A stretch of DNA of 64,000 nt from Leptidea sinapis (lineage: Eukaryota > Arthropoda > Insecta > Lepidoptera > Pieridae). Positions within the stretch are counted from its first letter, which is position 1; the number at the start of each line of letters is the position of its first letter. Below the pieces are notes generated by a model. That model had not been told where the DNA came from. It did not search any database and was given only the letters and a program-made list of their open reading frames with translations. Below are positions 42,120 through 53,460 of the stretch, one piece after another. The stretch covers positions 14,136,001-14,200,000 of the forward strand of contig NC_066273.1 in the NCBI RefSeq assembly GCF_905404315.1, in the 5' to 3' direction. The translations under genes and the position numbers were made by a program.

Positions 42120-42125
42120 TATTGA

Positions 42126-43059
42126 TTTTATATATAATTATTATTTTTGATGTACTTTCTAATATAATAATAAAAATAGTACCTACTTTATTTCATCTTT
42201 TTCTGACACTCACTGCACGTAACTTAATTTACTAAATGTACAATATTTGTTGTTTATTAATAATTATTAACATCTTTTCATCTTTTTATCGTTAATTGTA
42301 ATAATAATAATAACATTGGAAAACGGTTTTGCAGTGATATTAAAAGGGGTGGACCTCTGACCCCGAAACTGGTTAAAACTGTATTTTCGGGGTCTGTGAT
42401 TCCTCGACAAATGACAATGACCAATGAAATAATTAATAATAAATAGAAATTTAATGTGTGTGTGTGTGTTTAATACTTAGTGAGTAGGTTACAGTAGACT
42501 TTCCGTTTCTGAATATGATAATTGTTTAAGATAGGCGGTGGTTTTCTTTTTTACCTCAAATTGCTTATTTATTTATTAAAGTAAAAACATTGTATAATGT
42601 AACATTACAGATTAAATCTAAAGCGTTACAAATATATTATACTAAAGAAAAAAAACAATGAAAATTATAAACTAGGTAGTTATCTTATTTTATAGAGCTT
42701 TCAGGCATCATACTCTCAAATCTTTTCTTACATTCTTTGACCAAGCATTCCATCGAGCTGGCAAATAGATCACACTGTGGTGCTACCTCAAGTACAGAGT
42801 TTAGAAGACAGATGGCTTGTATTACAGGCGTGTGCTTATGCGCTTGAGTGCGTGCAGGTTGGCTGCGCTAATAGTGCGTGTCGCCGCGCGCGTACGTACG
42901 AGATCGGTACAAAGAAACGCAACAAACGTTGTAATAAGTAGTGTGCAGTCCACTCTGTAGTGTGTGTATCACCTTTATACAGCTATGCACACACTCATCG
43001 TTCCAACTAGTATATAAGTAGTTGCATACACTAATAAAGGAGCTTATTATCGCAGTCAG
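42126..43059. other. Intergenic; possible LTR-like fragment at 42820-43050
   Basis: No ORF. From 42820 to 43050 there is a GC-richer stretch with CGCGCGCGTACGTACG, a TATATAAG box (43010) and AATAAAGG (43034), which together resemble a solo LTR. Ends and duplications were not found. Confidence 0.25.
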
Positions 43060-44570
43060 ACTATAATCATTTCAATACCCGAACCTCCAACATTGCAACT
43101 CTGCCCCTTATTTTGAGAACAAACTTAGTAAGAGCTACGGACCTACGTAACTGCAGTTTATCAAAGCCCAGATATCCTTGTAAAAAGAGTGTTGGGTACA
43201 TAAATAGATAGTATCCATATTGCCTCTTATACAAATGTCTAAGGAATTGTTTTTGGACTTGTTCGATCATTAAAGTATATTTGCTCTCATGTGGGTTCAA
43301 AACAACTGAGTTGCACTCAAGAATACTACGGACTAGCGCCATATAAAGGATACGAAGTGCTTGAGATGAGATGCATTACGTAGAACAAATCCAAGCCGTC
43401 GGTAAGCAGCCTCAACAATAGTCTCCACATGTGAGTGAAACGTGAGTTTAGGATCGAATACAACCCCAAAATCTCGTACTTCCTGTACTCACATCACCGG
43501 CACATCACCAATTAAATAATTGAACTCTTGCACGACAGAGGAGCGTGAGAATGACATGAATTCACATTTCAACTTATTATCACCACTCCACTTGTAAACC
43601 CGATCTAAGTCGTTTTGCAGAGATAAGTCCTCTGAGCTCTTTACTGCCTTGACCAACTTTAGATCATCAGCAAACAGTAACACCTCAGAATCCTGTATGA
43701 CTTCTGGGAGATCATTTATAAATAGGATAAAGAGCAAAGGTCCCAAATTAGACCCCTGACTAATTCCAGAACGTGTTATATAAGGATTAGATACAAACGC
43801 ACCATATATAACAGTTCTGGCGAGAAACCCATGATCCCCAATTTATGAATCATGACGTCGTTATCAATCCGATCGAACGCCTTCTGGAAGCCTAGGTAGA
43901 TGACGTCCACTTGGTTGCCTTGTTCTAACTCCCATGATACAAGATTCACAAGGTGGAGAAGGTTTGAGCTTACTGATCGTCGTGGGAGAAACCCGTGCTG
44001 CGCCTCAGTAACGAAGGGGATACGCTGCGGTAAGATTATGTCGTACAAGGCACTCTCGAAAGATTTAGCTAAAGCTGAAAGAATTGCTATTGGCCGATAG
44101 TTTTCCACCGCAGTCTTGGATCCCGTTTTGAGAATAGGAGTAACTCGAGATCTTCTATACTGAGGGATAGTTACCTGTCTGTAAAACCAAATTAAAAATA
44201 TAAGTGATTGGTTTAATCAAAATATCAACGCAACCACGAATTACATATGCTGGTATTCCATCAGGTCCTGGCGAAGAAGCAGCCTTAAGCTTTTTGATAG
44301 AAGTATGGACGTGAGACTCCGAGAAGCATTGTATATTCACGTGCCTTGCATGGGAGTACGAATTGGCATTGGTACTCTGCCAGTCTAAGCACGGCTCCTG
44401 ATCTACAAATACTGAACTGAAATGCTCTGCAAAAGCATTTGCACTATTGGTTCCCTGATACTCCTTACCGCCTCGTGTGACTTTTGGACTTAGTGTGTAG
44501 ATAAGTCTTCTCATGAATCTTATTGTATAGCTTAGAGGAGAGAGCATCATATTGACGTTTCGCGAAGGCC
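43060..44570 (-). pseudogene. LINE relic with RT (jockey/CR1-like), several frame breaks
   Basis: Minus-strand pieces in order: 44550-44155 (SPGPDGIPAYVIRGCVDI), 44108-43776 (MENYRPIAILSALAKSFES, YLGFQKAFDRIDNDVMI), 43746-43489 (MGPLLFILFINDLPEVIQ, LLFADDLKL) and 43342-43067 (a C-terminal ...LRRSVALTKFVLK). FADD is the catalytic box. The gaps between frames and the missing endonuclease make it defective. Confidence 0.8.
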
Positions 44571-44725
44571 GTTTTATATTTTATTATGGGACATATTTGG
44601 GTGCGGCGTCGTCCAAGAACAGTCACGTTGAGGGGTAGGGTCGCATGTTTTCTTAATATACTCCGAAGAATATATAGTATTTATTATTTATTTTGTGAAC
44701 GTATATAAAATTTTCATAAATGTAC

Positions 44726-45060
44726 CTACTGACAATAAACAGTCATAATATTTATTTCTTTAAATTTTTCTTTGAGACTCTCTATAACCAAGCTGATATA
44801 TAGCACGAAAAGCTCTCTTTTGCAGAGCAACACTATATCAATGTCAGCAACATGAACCCAAAATAAAATACCATACGTCATGATGATGTGAAAATAGCGG
44901 AAGTACACTAATCTAGCAGTCGCGGTCGCAACATTCGTGTTCTCTCTAATCTTTCTAACGGCATATGCCGCAGAGCTGATTCTATCTGCCAGTTGGACAA
45001 TAAGTGGATCAATATCCACCAAAGAGAGGATCATCTTATCATCTTTCTTCGCCATCTCGG
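44726..45060 (-). pseudogene. LINE C-terminal fragment, family of 54690-55320
   Basis: ISSAAYAVRKIRENTNVATA, YFHIIMTYGILFWVHVADID and ESLKEKFKEINIMTV match the LINE piece at 54.8 kb in order. It is truncated on both sides and is close to but distinct from the RT relic to its left. Confidence 0.72.
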
Positions 45061-45304
45061 ATCTCCCAACAGTGGTAGTGACCGAACAAATATATCATAA
45101 TATATTCCGGGGTGCGGCTCATACATGGAGGAGGTAAATCTCCGCCATGGCGGAGTGCTTTAGGCACTTTCCATCTGATTGAATCTCTGGATATATAGCG
45201 GGCCCGATGGCATTCCCACGTTAGTGCTGCGGACATGTGCTCTGGATTTGGCATCAATCCTTACCCATTTCTTGCACTCATAAAGCGTAGTCCTAAAATA
45301 ATGC
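45061..45304. other. Short unassigned stretch between LINE relics
   Basis: The minus-strand ORF 45257-45039 (HMSAALTWECHRARYISRDS) lacks a recognised motif. It is probably retroelement debris. Confidence 0.3.
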
Positions 45305-46260
45305 AAGACGGCTTTAGTTCACCCGATCCCTAAGAAAGGTGTACGCTCGGATCCGTCGCTACCGCCCTCTATGCCTTAACTTACCTTTGTATTCTCGAGT
45401 TATGGAGTCGATTATCAACCGCCAGCTCTTGGAATACTTGCTGGAGCACCAGCTGATCAGCGATTGCCAGTATGGTTTCCTTCAAGGTCACTATCCCCTA
45501 CACTATTACTTCTGCATATATAATATGCTGCAAATCAGCAGTAAGTATTCATTGTTATGCACATGACAGCACAGGGTTCTTACATCGGCCGTCCCAACAT
45601 CTCTCGGGAAAGGTTTGGTGAGAGCCGGAACAAACTTGTCTGAAATCGAGACTATGCTATGCAGTCTCGAAATGGGGCCGAGAAAATATTGTACAATTAA
45701 TAACCCTAAGAAGACACAAATTTAGCGCACGGCAATACTAGCCGGCCCACATTCTAGCGCTCTACGCGGGACGATATGATATTGGTACCTTGATAAAAAA
45801 CCGCGTACACTTTCCTTAAAGGCCAGCAAAGCTCCTGTGATTCCTCTAGTGTTGCAAGAGAATGTGAGCGGCGGTGATCACTTAACATCTGGTGACGGAT
45901 ACGCTCGTTTGTCCTCCTCTTTCATAAAAAAGTTTGTGCGGCGGAAAACTCTGCGTCGATACATCGAGCGACGTTCAGCTTCGTTGTCACTTAGAAGCGA
46001 AGGCATAATTGGTCTCTAAAAAGCTAAATGTACTCAGTAGAGCGAGCAAGAATCAACCAATTCAATAATTTCACATGAAGCCACCGCCTGCAACTATTTA
46101 AGGCGCGAATTCACCCTCATGTGGAGTACTGTAGTCACCACTAGGCGAGAGCGGCCCAGTTCCAAGTGCTCAGAGTTCGGGTTGATAGGACTCAGGACAT
46201 CAAGTCAAAATGTGCAATACCACCCGCATCATCTAGTCAGTTGACTTCTGGTATTATACA
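45305..46260 (+). pseudogene. Rearranged LINE relic related to 5604-8690
   Basis: The plus strand carries the RT start (KTALVHPIPKKG at 45310, VMESIINRQLLEYLLEHQ, DCQYGF at 45470), a degraded YADD-region piece (45560-45730), the 3' end (AAAGGCCAGCAAAGCTCCTG to TGATCACTTAACATC at ~45890, A-run at 45930), and then an older C-terminal domain stretch (SSKKLNVLSRA..., 46010-46250). The order shows that the 3' tail lies before the C-terminal piece, so at least two copies are joined. Confidence 0.6.
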
Positions 46261-46544
46261 ACCTTATAGTACGTAGACGTGGTCGCTAACTACTAAAGCT
46301 CATAATCGCTCAGAGTGCAATGGATAGTTACCTACGCACAGAGTTTTCCTGCAATCTCTGAAGAAAAAAAAACCGTTTGCCTCCTCATATATTAGAACAA
46401 ATGGTTAAAAAACGGCGCGTCACAGTAAAAATGTTCCAGTGCTGGAAGAAAATTGCCATCTATCGAGAACTTGCTTGTGAGTACAGTAGACTAGAGCAAG
46501 TCTGTAGAGTATAATAAAACCATATGTACAACGAAGTCAAGTTT
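46261..46544. other. Short gap between LINE copies
   Basis: No coding sequence or repeat partner was recognised. Confidence 0.35.
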
Positions 46545-47872
46545 TTTTTATGGAATAGGAGGAGAAACGAGCGTACGGGTCACCTGGTATTAAGTGATCA
46601 CCGCTGCCCACATTCTCGTGCAACACCAGAGGAATCACAGGAGCGTTGCCAGCCTTCAAGGAAGGTGTACGCGCTTTTTTTGAAGGTACCCATGTCGTAT
46701 CGTCCCAGAAACACTGCACAAGGGAGCTCATTCCACAGCTTTATAGTACGTGGAAGAAAGCTCCTTGAAAACCGCAGTGTAGAGGACCGCCACACATACA
46801 GATGGTGGGGATGATATCCTAACTTGTGGCGTGTCGTGCGAAGGTGGAATTCGGCGGCAGGAATCAGGTTAAACAGCTCTTCGGAACACTCCGTGATAAA
46901 TGCGGTAGAAGACACACAATGAAGCGACGTCTCTACGCAACGCCAAGTGATCCAGCCGTTCACAGACCACTGGGTCCCCGACAAATCGAGCTGCTCTGCG
47001 TTGCACGCGGTCAAATGGATCTAGCTGATACTGGGGTGCGCCAGACCCGAGATGACAGCAATACTCCATGTGGCCGGACCTGCGCTTTGAACAGCGCTAG
47101 AATGTGGGCCGGCTTGAAGTACTACCATGCTTTATTTATGACGCCCAGTTTCTTCGAAGCCAATTTGGTTTTGCTCTCCAGATGACCGCAGAATTGGCAA
47201 TCGCTCGAGACTTTAAGACCCAGTATTCCGATACTAGGCGAGGCTTTAAGGGAAGTGTTGTCGAAGAGACGACAAATGGGGATTTTTAGTGGTAAACGCG
47301 CAAACTTCTGTATTCTGGGTGTTAAATTGGACAAGATTCAATTTACTCCATTCCGCGACCTTCTCAAGAGAGGACTCGATAGAAGACACAAGTTTCATCC
47401 GGCACTGGTCGACGATTTCCCTATAGACCTGCATGGCCCGTGTATACGGCATCGCCCGTGCATAGCAATGTATGTTGGAGGTGTCCAACATATCATTGAT
47501 ATGCAGAAGAAACAGTGTGGAAGATAGCACACAGCCTTGGGACACTCCAGCGTTCACGGGCTTGGGATTCGAGCAATAACCGTCGATAGTGACCTGTATG
47601 CTGCACCCAGGGAGGAAGCTGAAGGTCCACTTGCATAAGCTCTCGGGAAGCCCAAATGATGGAAGTTTTGCGAGAAGCGCAGTGCCATACACGATCAAAG
47701 GCCTTCGCTATATTCAGGCTAACTACCAGGTCTTTCCCCTTGCTTTCGATAGCCGCCGCCTATCTATGTGTTAGGTATACCAGAAGATCACCTGCCGATC
47801 GACCATGGCGAAAGCCGTACTGTCGGTCGATGATCAACTGGTGACCCTCTAGGTATACCAAGTTTGGCATTG
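46545..47872 (-). mobile_element. LINE copy, 5'-truncated inside RT, same family as 5604-8690
   Basis: Minus strand. The frames 47698-47246 (GLPESLCKWTFSFLPGCSIQ, GVSQGCVLSSTLFLLHIND), 47334-47122, 47069-46869 (MEYCCHLGSGAPQYQLDPFD) and 47014-46598 (NLIPAAEFHLRTTRHKLGYH) cover the second half of RT and the C-terminal domain. The catalytic YADD box is deleted (between NIHCYA and RAMPYTRAM). It ends in a T-run at 46541-46548 (A-tail). The 5' break is at 47872, after GGTATACCAAG. Confidence 0.85.
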
Positions 47873-50315
47873 ACTTACGTTTCGGTGTCGAGATTTCGAG
47901 CGATAGTCAAATTCGTCGTTTTCTGAATTGGGACTCAATAATTGGAATAAACTGAGGGAAATCAAGACAATACTTTAATCCGGTTAATATTCTAGCGCCG
48001 AAACACAGGTCTGGCCACATAACTGTCGAGTATTCAGCCTCCATATCAGGCCACACTATATAACGAACTCTGTAGAGCAAAGCAATGAAGCGAAAGAGAA
48101 AGAGTATGTGTGGCGTGACGAGTGAAAGAGAAGACTTAATTTTTCCGTTGTATACAAGGCCTCATAAGAAAGGGCTAGATACCCCTGGAGGCTTAGAAAG
48201 AAAAAGCGCATCTACTCAATTTTTACTACTTCGCTACAGTTAATATTTAGATAAGGAAGATTTAAAATAGAGATTTTTGAAGTCGAAATGAAGTATTTTG
48301 ATGAAGTAGAAAAGACATAATATTTGATTTGAGTGGTAAAATGTTAAACTAATAAAACATTTCAGGATTTTTGTACAATATCCAATTGTTAGTGTCGTCT
48401 GTTATCTTAGTCATGACATGAGAAGAAAGGTTGGACATAAGCTAATCAAGGGCTCCTTTCTAACACGGTAAAGTAAATTAATAATCGCAAAATTGAAATG
48501 GGCAAGTATGTGAGTATTGGGTTTTTGTATAAAAATCTGGGAGCGCAGGCTAGGTGATGGGGGATGACGGTATGACGCATGTCAGTTGTGCCCGAGTTGT
48601 TGCAGATTTCGTTGGAGCCCACATATTGTATCTGCTAACAAATCAACGCGTATTGAATTATTTAATTTAGCAAGATTTGGACAACTAATAAAATAACCTT
48701 GTCTATTTTATGTAATACGCAACTCGCTCGATTGCTCAAACTAATAATAATATGAAAACGAAATGTTATTTCAAAATTATATAAGGTAGGTAGGTCTTCA
48801 ATCAAATCAAATAATATGTCAAAAATGGTCACGTGACAGGGAAATACTAGTAATACATAAAGGCAAATAAATACGGAAAAAAGGTATCAAAAGAGGTGTT
48901 AATCAACTTAAACTATTTATTTCTTCCTTTTACAAAATGACGTTATGAATTTACAATAATTTCTCATTAATCCGCCTTCAGCGCATTCTCAATCACAGCA
49001 CAGCGAACAGGATGTTCTTCATTGGACCATACAACATCTGACGTTATAAATGAAACACTCGGTCCCAGAGCCACTGCTTTATTGACTCACCAGTGTTTCA
49101 TTACAATAAATCATAACAAATAAAACAACATGTGTGCCGAACTTAAATACGTCTAAACAATCTGGCGCGTCCAACAAGTAGTCCGGTCCTCAGTCTGCTT
49201 CACGGGGCCTCCAATAAATATATCAACTTATGTACACGAGCCCACTCGCGACACAACCTCCCTTAATCATATAACTTTTCTATTTATAATTTATTTCGTT
49301 ATGTCCTATCTATTATCGACTGCAAAGGGCGCCGTGGCGTCCGAACGACAAGATGGCGCTGGCTCCAGTCAAGATGGCGGAACCTCGCTCTGGCCATTGA
49401 CAAACTCTATGATGCGTCGACTGGCTTGTCATTCGGATATGTCAATCGTATCGCCGCAATTACACTGGACACACTTATGTTAGATATACAGAGTTGCTGC
49501 ATAAGTCACTTTTATAAAAGTGTAGTTTTAAGTGTAGGTATTAATATACAATTGTGATTTGTGTTCTGTATTCATCTTATAAGTTGAGTTATGGCAGAAG
49601 ACCTTCAATTCAAAATTTTGTGTCTGGAAAATATAAAAATATTTTCTGCTACCAATTTATAAGCATTATTGAAGTATATCGCTAAAATACCGTAGCCAAA
49701 ACCTTTAGGGTTGCGTTAGTACCGTTACGTTAGCACCGTGTCAAAGTAACTTAAGTCGTGGTATCCCTAACGTCAATAAAATCTTTCAACTTGATTTTAT
49801 AATATTTAAATCGGAAAAATAATTAAAAACAAAGGCAAACTTCTATGATATCGTCGAAACTATAAACCCTTACAAAATCGACCAGCGTGTAGTAAATTAT
49901 ATAAAAAGGCGAAAATATTGCGAACCCTTAACACAATATTATGTTGAAGGCTAGAACATTAACGATAAGTACAAATCGGTCTGTACGTATGTATGACGGA
50001 ATGTTTTCCAATTACACATTTTTTTAGTTTTCCCCACAACCAAGAATATAGGTCCCATATATGTACGTGGATGACCTTCTAATTTATGTTAAGGCATTCT
50101 TAGATATCGTTTTATGTTCTATTAGTATATCTTACATACATATCTAGCCAATAATTATAGTTTACTTACATTCATTAAATTTGAAGTCTTTCTTGAACAG
50201 AATGTGTGTTTTATTCACAAAATTTGCAAGATTTGTCAATGTATAATCGCAAAAAACTACGATATAATTATTATAACGCAGCCGAGCTTGTGTGTGTGTT
50301 TGTGAGTGGAAGAAA
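47873..50315. other. Intergenic, 2.4 kb without a recognised gene
   Basis: Only short ORFs occur. At 49000-49260 there are AATAAA-like words and TGGCGCGTCCAACAAGTAGT, which might be retroelement debris. ORF 49301-49483 has no motif. Confidence 0.35.
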
Positions 50316-50757
50316 CTAAGTGTATGCTGCCTCGAGATACTCAAACAGTATTCTGTTGTGCAGCCTTTGCAAATTAGGATGTTGTAACGTGAATCCATCT
50401 TTGCAGCAATCTTGTTTAATTAACCTTTCAAGGCTTTCAATTACACTTAAATAGTCACTTACAGAATGTCCGTCCTGATCAATAGTGGACGCGGTATGAC
50501 TAGCGAAAGTCAATAACATCCACACGTATGCCAGTCACTCCGCGTCCACGGCTCTTGGAACACAGCCGAAATATCGGGAGGTCGTAAGTATTCATCATGA
50601 CGGAGACCGGTATGCGTCTGTAATAGTGCAGTCATTTTGCTTGTCAATTCGGCAGATCCATGAAATATTGTGTGGCATATCGGCCGCTAGCCAAGGTCTT
50701 GTGAGTCAGTCTGTGTGGAGGTGTCCAGTGTAAGGGGGGCGTCTAGTGCGGGCTGCG

Positions 50758-50879
50758 CTACTGGGAGGGGTACTGCGCGGACGGCATGGCGGACGCGTAC
50801 ATGACGGGCTGGGGCCCTCCTCCACTCCACGAGCCCGTCGCGCCGCCGCCGCCCCCGGGCATGTTCATGCGGTAACCAG
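50758..50879 (-). CDS. C-terminal exon of an unidentified Gly/Met-rich protein
   Basis: The acceptor CTGTTTTCCAG precedes 50879. The exon starts with the last two bases of a codon and encodes GYRMNMPGGGGGATGSWSGG and GPQPVMYASAMPSAQYPSQ, then TAG at 50760-50758. The high GC content, the clean acceptor and the low-complexity Gly/Pro/Tyr tail resemble the end of a transcription factor or RNA-binding protein. No upstream exon could be placed before 64000, so the gene and its identity are unknown. Confidence 0.5.
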
Positions 50880-51135
50880 CTGGAAAACAGACATTTATCA
50901 CTACATATATAAAACACAGATTCACCTTAAGAAGGTCTATAAAAAATTCCGCGATGGTGTATGTCGTCTATCTATTAGGGATAACCAACTATAAGCATTT
51001 TTGTCCTTTTTTTTTACGAGAAATAATGGATTATTCACCAAGAGATTTTAAGTATTAATACGATAAAGCAATACAGCATTAATCCTTATCCAATTAAGAA
51101 CATTAAATAAATTGTGCATTTAATATAGATATATA

Positions 51136-51960
51136 AGAGGGCAGTCCGATAAGTACTTAGCCTCACCGCCAGATAGCACCACTATCGCAAGAGCAATGTT
51201 CTACAGCTACTGTAAAAATTTCAGCCGATTCGAACGCGTAGTTTTGTTTTGACCGCGTGTGGAAGCGAGCATGTCTACGGATTTCAGAAAAATGGATAAA
51301 GGGCAATATCGGTCGGTGATTCGATTCTTGTTTTTGGGAAATCGCGCAGTGAACTCAAAGAGCGCTTGGATGCTGTATACGGTCTCTTCTCCTTCGATGG
51401 CGACCGTCAAAAATTGGTTTAGCGAGTTTCAACGTGGTCGCACGTTGGTTTTTAATGAGACACGCCCAGGTAGCCCCGAAATTGGCTACCACGCCTCCGT
51501 GGTCATGCCTCGTGGTTTATCCTCATAACGTAGCAAAAATTCACGTATTGGCAGACCGAGGTACCGTGATCGTATAGGCATCTGAAAAGGCTTCTGCGTC
51601 GTTTCGTCAACGAAACATGGATACACTGGTACACACCAGAAACCAAGGAACAGTCGAAACAGTGGACCTGGCGAACGTGCCCCGAAAAAGGCGAAGACGC
51701 AAAGGTAATAGACGGTAAGGTACATCCACCGTATTCATCGGATTTGGCCCCATGCGACTTCTTTTTGTTTCCAAATTTCAAAAAGTCACTTGCCGGGCAG
51801 AATTGAGTCGAATGAGGAGGTAATCGCCGCCATGGAGGCCTACTTTGCAGACCTCCAGAAAACGTATTTTTCAGACGGGTTAAAGAAGTTCTAACATCGC
51901 TGGGTCAAGTGTATCAACCTTAAAGGAGATTATGTTGAGAAATAAATCGCCACTTTTCCA
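51136..51960 (+). pseudogene. Mariner relic (mutated transposase)
   Basis: The 5' end starts AGGGCAGTCCGATAAGTAC at 51138. The ORF 51259-51528 reads MDKGQYRSVIRFLFLGNRAV and VKNWFSEFQRGRTLVFNETR (HTH and linker). Downstream frames read RFVNETWIHWYTPETKEQSK (51605-51660), a degraded catalytic region. At 51720-51780 VHPPYSSDLAPCDFFLFPNF carries the last Asp. The HDN block is deleted, and the right inverted repeat was not found. Confidence 0.75.
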
Positions 51961-52394
51961 AAATATTCCTTATTCGTTCACCTTCCTATATATGGCCCTT
52001 TACAGCATGTTATTTAAATGAATATTTTCGAAGATATTATAGATTTAAATGCAGGGACATAGCGGATGGGGCAGTCCCAGCCGGGAAAGCATTATAATGA
52101 GTATCATCACATTTATAAAGTAGTGCGACGAAACATTTTGTCTATGTTATCGTCGTTTATTGTTGAGATATAAATAACGGAATCACTCGGAAATTACATT
52201 GTTTATTAAATTTTTACTATTAACTTTAGACAGAACGAAGACTGTTCGATTGATCTGAGCTGCTTTTGATCCCATACTCCCGTCAGTGGCTAAGCTGCCA
52301 TAAAGCGCGTGGCGCCATGGCCAGTCTTAAGCCGCCGCGCGTTACCGACGCCAAGGTCAACGGGCTCGGGTTATAATAAAATTTATTGCAAAGG
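51961..52394. other. Intergenic, no feature recognised
   Basis: No gene, matching repeat or RNA was identified. Confidence 0.35.
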
Positions 52395-53172
52395 TTTCGG
52401 CTTGTTTATAAGAAGAAGTATAGTGGTGCTGTTCTTCAAAAAGGGCGATAAAACGCTTTTGAACAATTTTATACCCGTATCACTTCTGAGTGATGTTATA
52501 TAAGCTGTTTTTTAGAGTGATCGTAAATCCTCTCCTGCGTAGGTTCGGCGACTTCCAGCCTCCCGAACAGGCTTTAGCACCGTAAATCACTTACATACGC
52601 TGTGGGAGGTTGTATAGAAGACGAAGGAGTCTCACTAGCCACTATGCTTAGCGGTCGTGGACCATGGAGTAAGTCTCAAACTGAACATGACGAAGATTAC
52701 ACCTACTTCCATAACAGTTTAGAACTTTTGTCTCGAAATTGTTGAAGAGTACGTCTACCTTGGACAAACAATCCAGTTAGGCAGGTCCAATATCGCAAAC
52801 TAAGTAAGTACTCGTCGAACCCGAAACAACGGTTTGGGAAGCTCCGTAAAATCTTTTCAACCAGTGTGATGCCAGTGAGGACTTACGGTACAGACGTGGT
52901 CATTAACTATGGGCCTGATGAGAAACGCAAATGGTCGCACAGAGGGCAACGGAGACCAAAACAGTGGCGGTGGGCAGGTCACATACGACGGACGAGCAGA
53001 AGGTGGGGCAGAAAGTCGTCGAATAGCGACCACGTACCGGAAAACGCAGTGTTGGTAGGCCCACACAAGATGGACCGACGATCTGGTCAAGATCGCCGTT
53101 TCATGAACACGTTTTATGAGTGCATCGCAGGACCGATTGAAAGCCTTGGGTAAATCACAAAAGATGCTAAAC
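52395..53172 (+). pseudogene. RTE-type LINE relic
   Basis: VVLFFKKGDKTLLNNFIPVS (52420-52480) is the RTE RT motif 1 region. Degraded pieces follow, for example a VEEYVYLGQTIQLGRSN thumb motif (52742-52795). The C-terminus is GRAEGG... and TRWTDDLVKIAVS ending with ASQDRLKALG near 53150. The YADD core is missing. It directly precedes the intact mariner. Confidence 0.72.
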
Positions 53173-53281
53173 ACATCCCTAGACTCTTCCGGGCCTTAAA
53201 TATATTAATTTAACTTTCATACTAAGTATTGGTAGTTGAACGACACTGGGTAAAACTAAACTGTGAGTTGTGCAGTTAATA

Positions 53282-53311
53282 CGAGGGGCGGTCAAAAAGT
53301 TCGCGGAATGG
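53282..53311 (+). repeat. Mariner left terminal inverted repeat
   Basis: It begins CGAGGGGCGGTCAAAAAGTT and continues to GGAATGG. It matches the right repeat except for C/A at position 9 and the inner edge. Confidence 0.92.
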
Positions 53312-53460
53312 CGGGGTTGGCGGGGGTGAGGTCGCTCCTCCAGGTAGCCGCTACTTGAGTAACTCATAATTACTATATATGCCAATTTCTAGCCTAATTG
53401 GGTCATTAGCTTTCGAGTTACAAACGAGTGAACAAGTAAATCGGGAACAAACTAGCCACT

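Larger units (their letters stand above)
38925..42120 (-). mobile_element. Nearly intact non-LTR retrotransposon (CR1/Rex-like group, clade uncertain)
   Basis: Minus strand. The ORF1 C-terminus (42119-41934) ends in TAA, and the ORF2 ATG follows within four bases (41932). ORF2 has the endonuclease (41932-40604), reverse transcriptase (40664-39345) and a C-terminal tail (39355-39119). The 3' end carries GCAATAAAGAATTATTATT, an ATT-type microsatellite tail near 38925-38945. Breaks are one in-frame TGA (41683-41681) and frame shifts near 40655 and 39350. The 5' end is truncated within ORF1. This is the least decayed LINE in the window. Confidence 0.85.

Noticed and set aside
42820..43050. Possible solo LTR with TATA box and AATAAA
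   Set aside because: No defined TG...CA ends, target duplication or partner. Kept only as a note in the intergenic entry.
50316..50525. 69-codon minus-strand ORF with reasonable amino-acid composition
   Set aside because: No family match, and the sequence upstream (a CCGATATTTCGGCTGTG-type stretch) looks like dispersed repeat. It could be a real exon, but nothing supports it.
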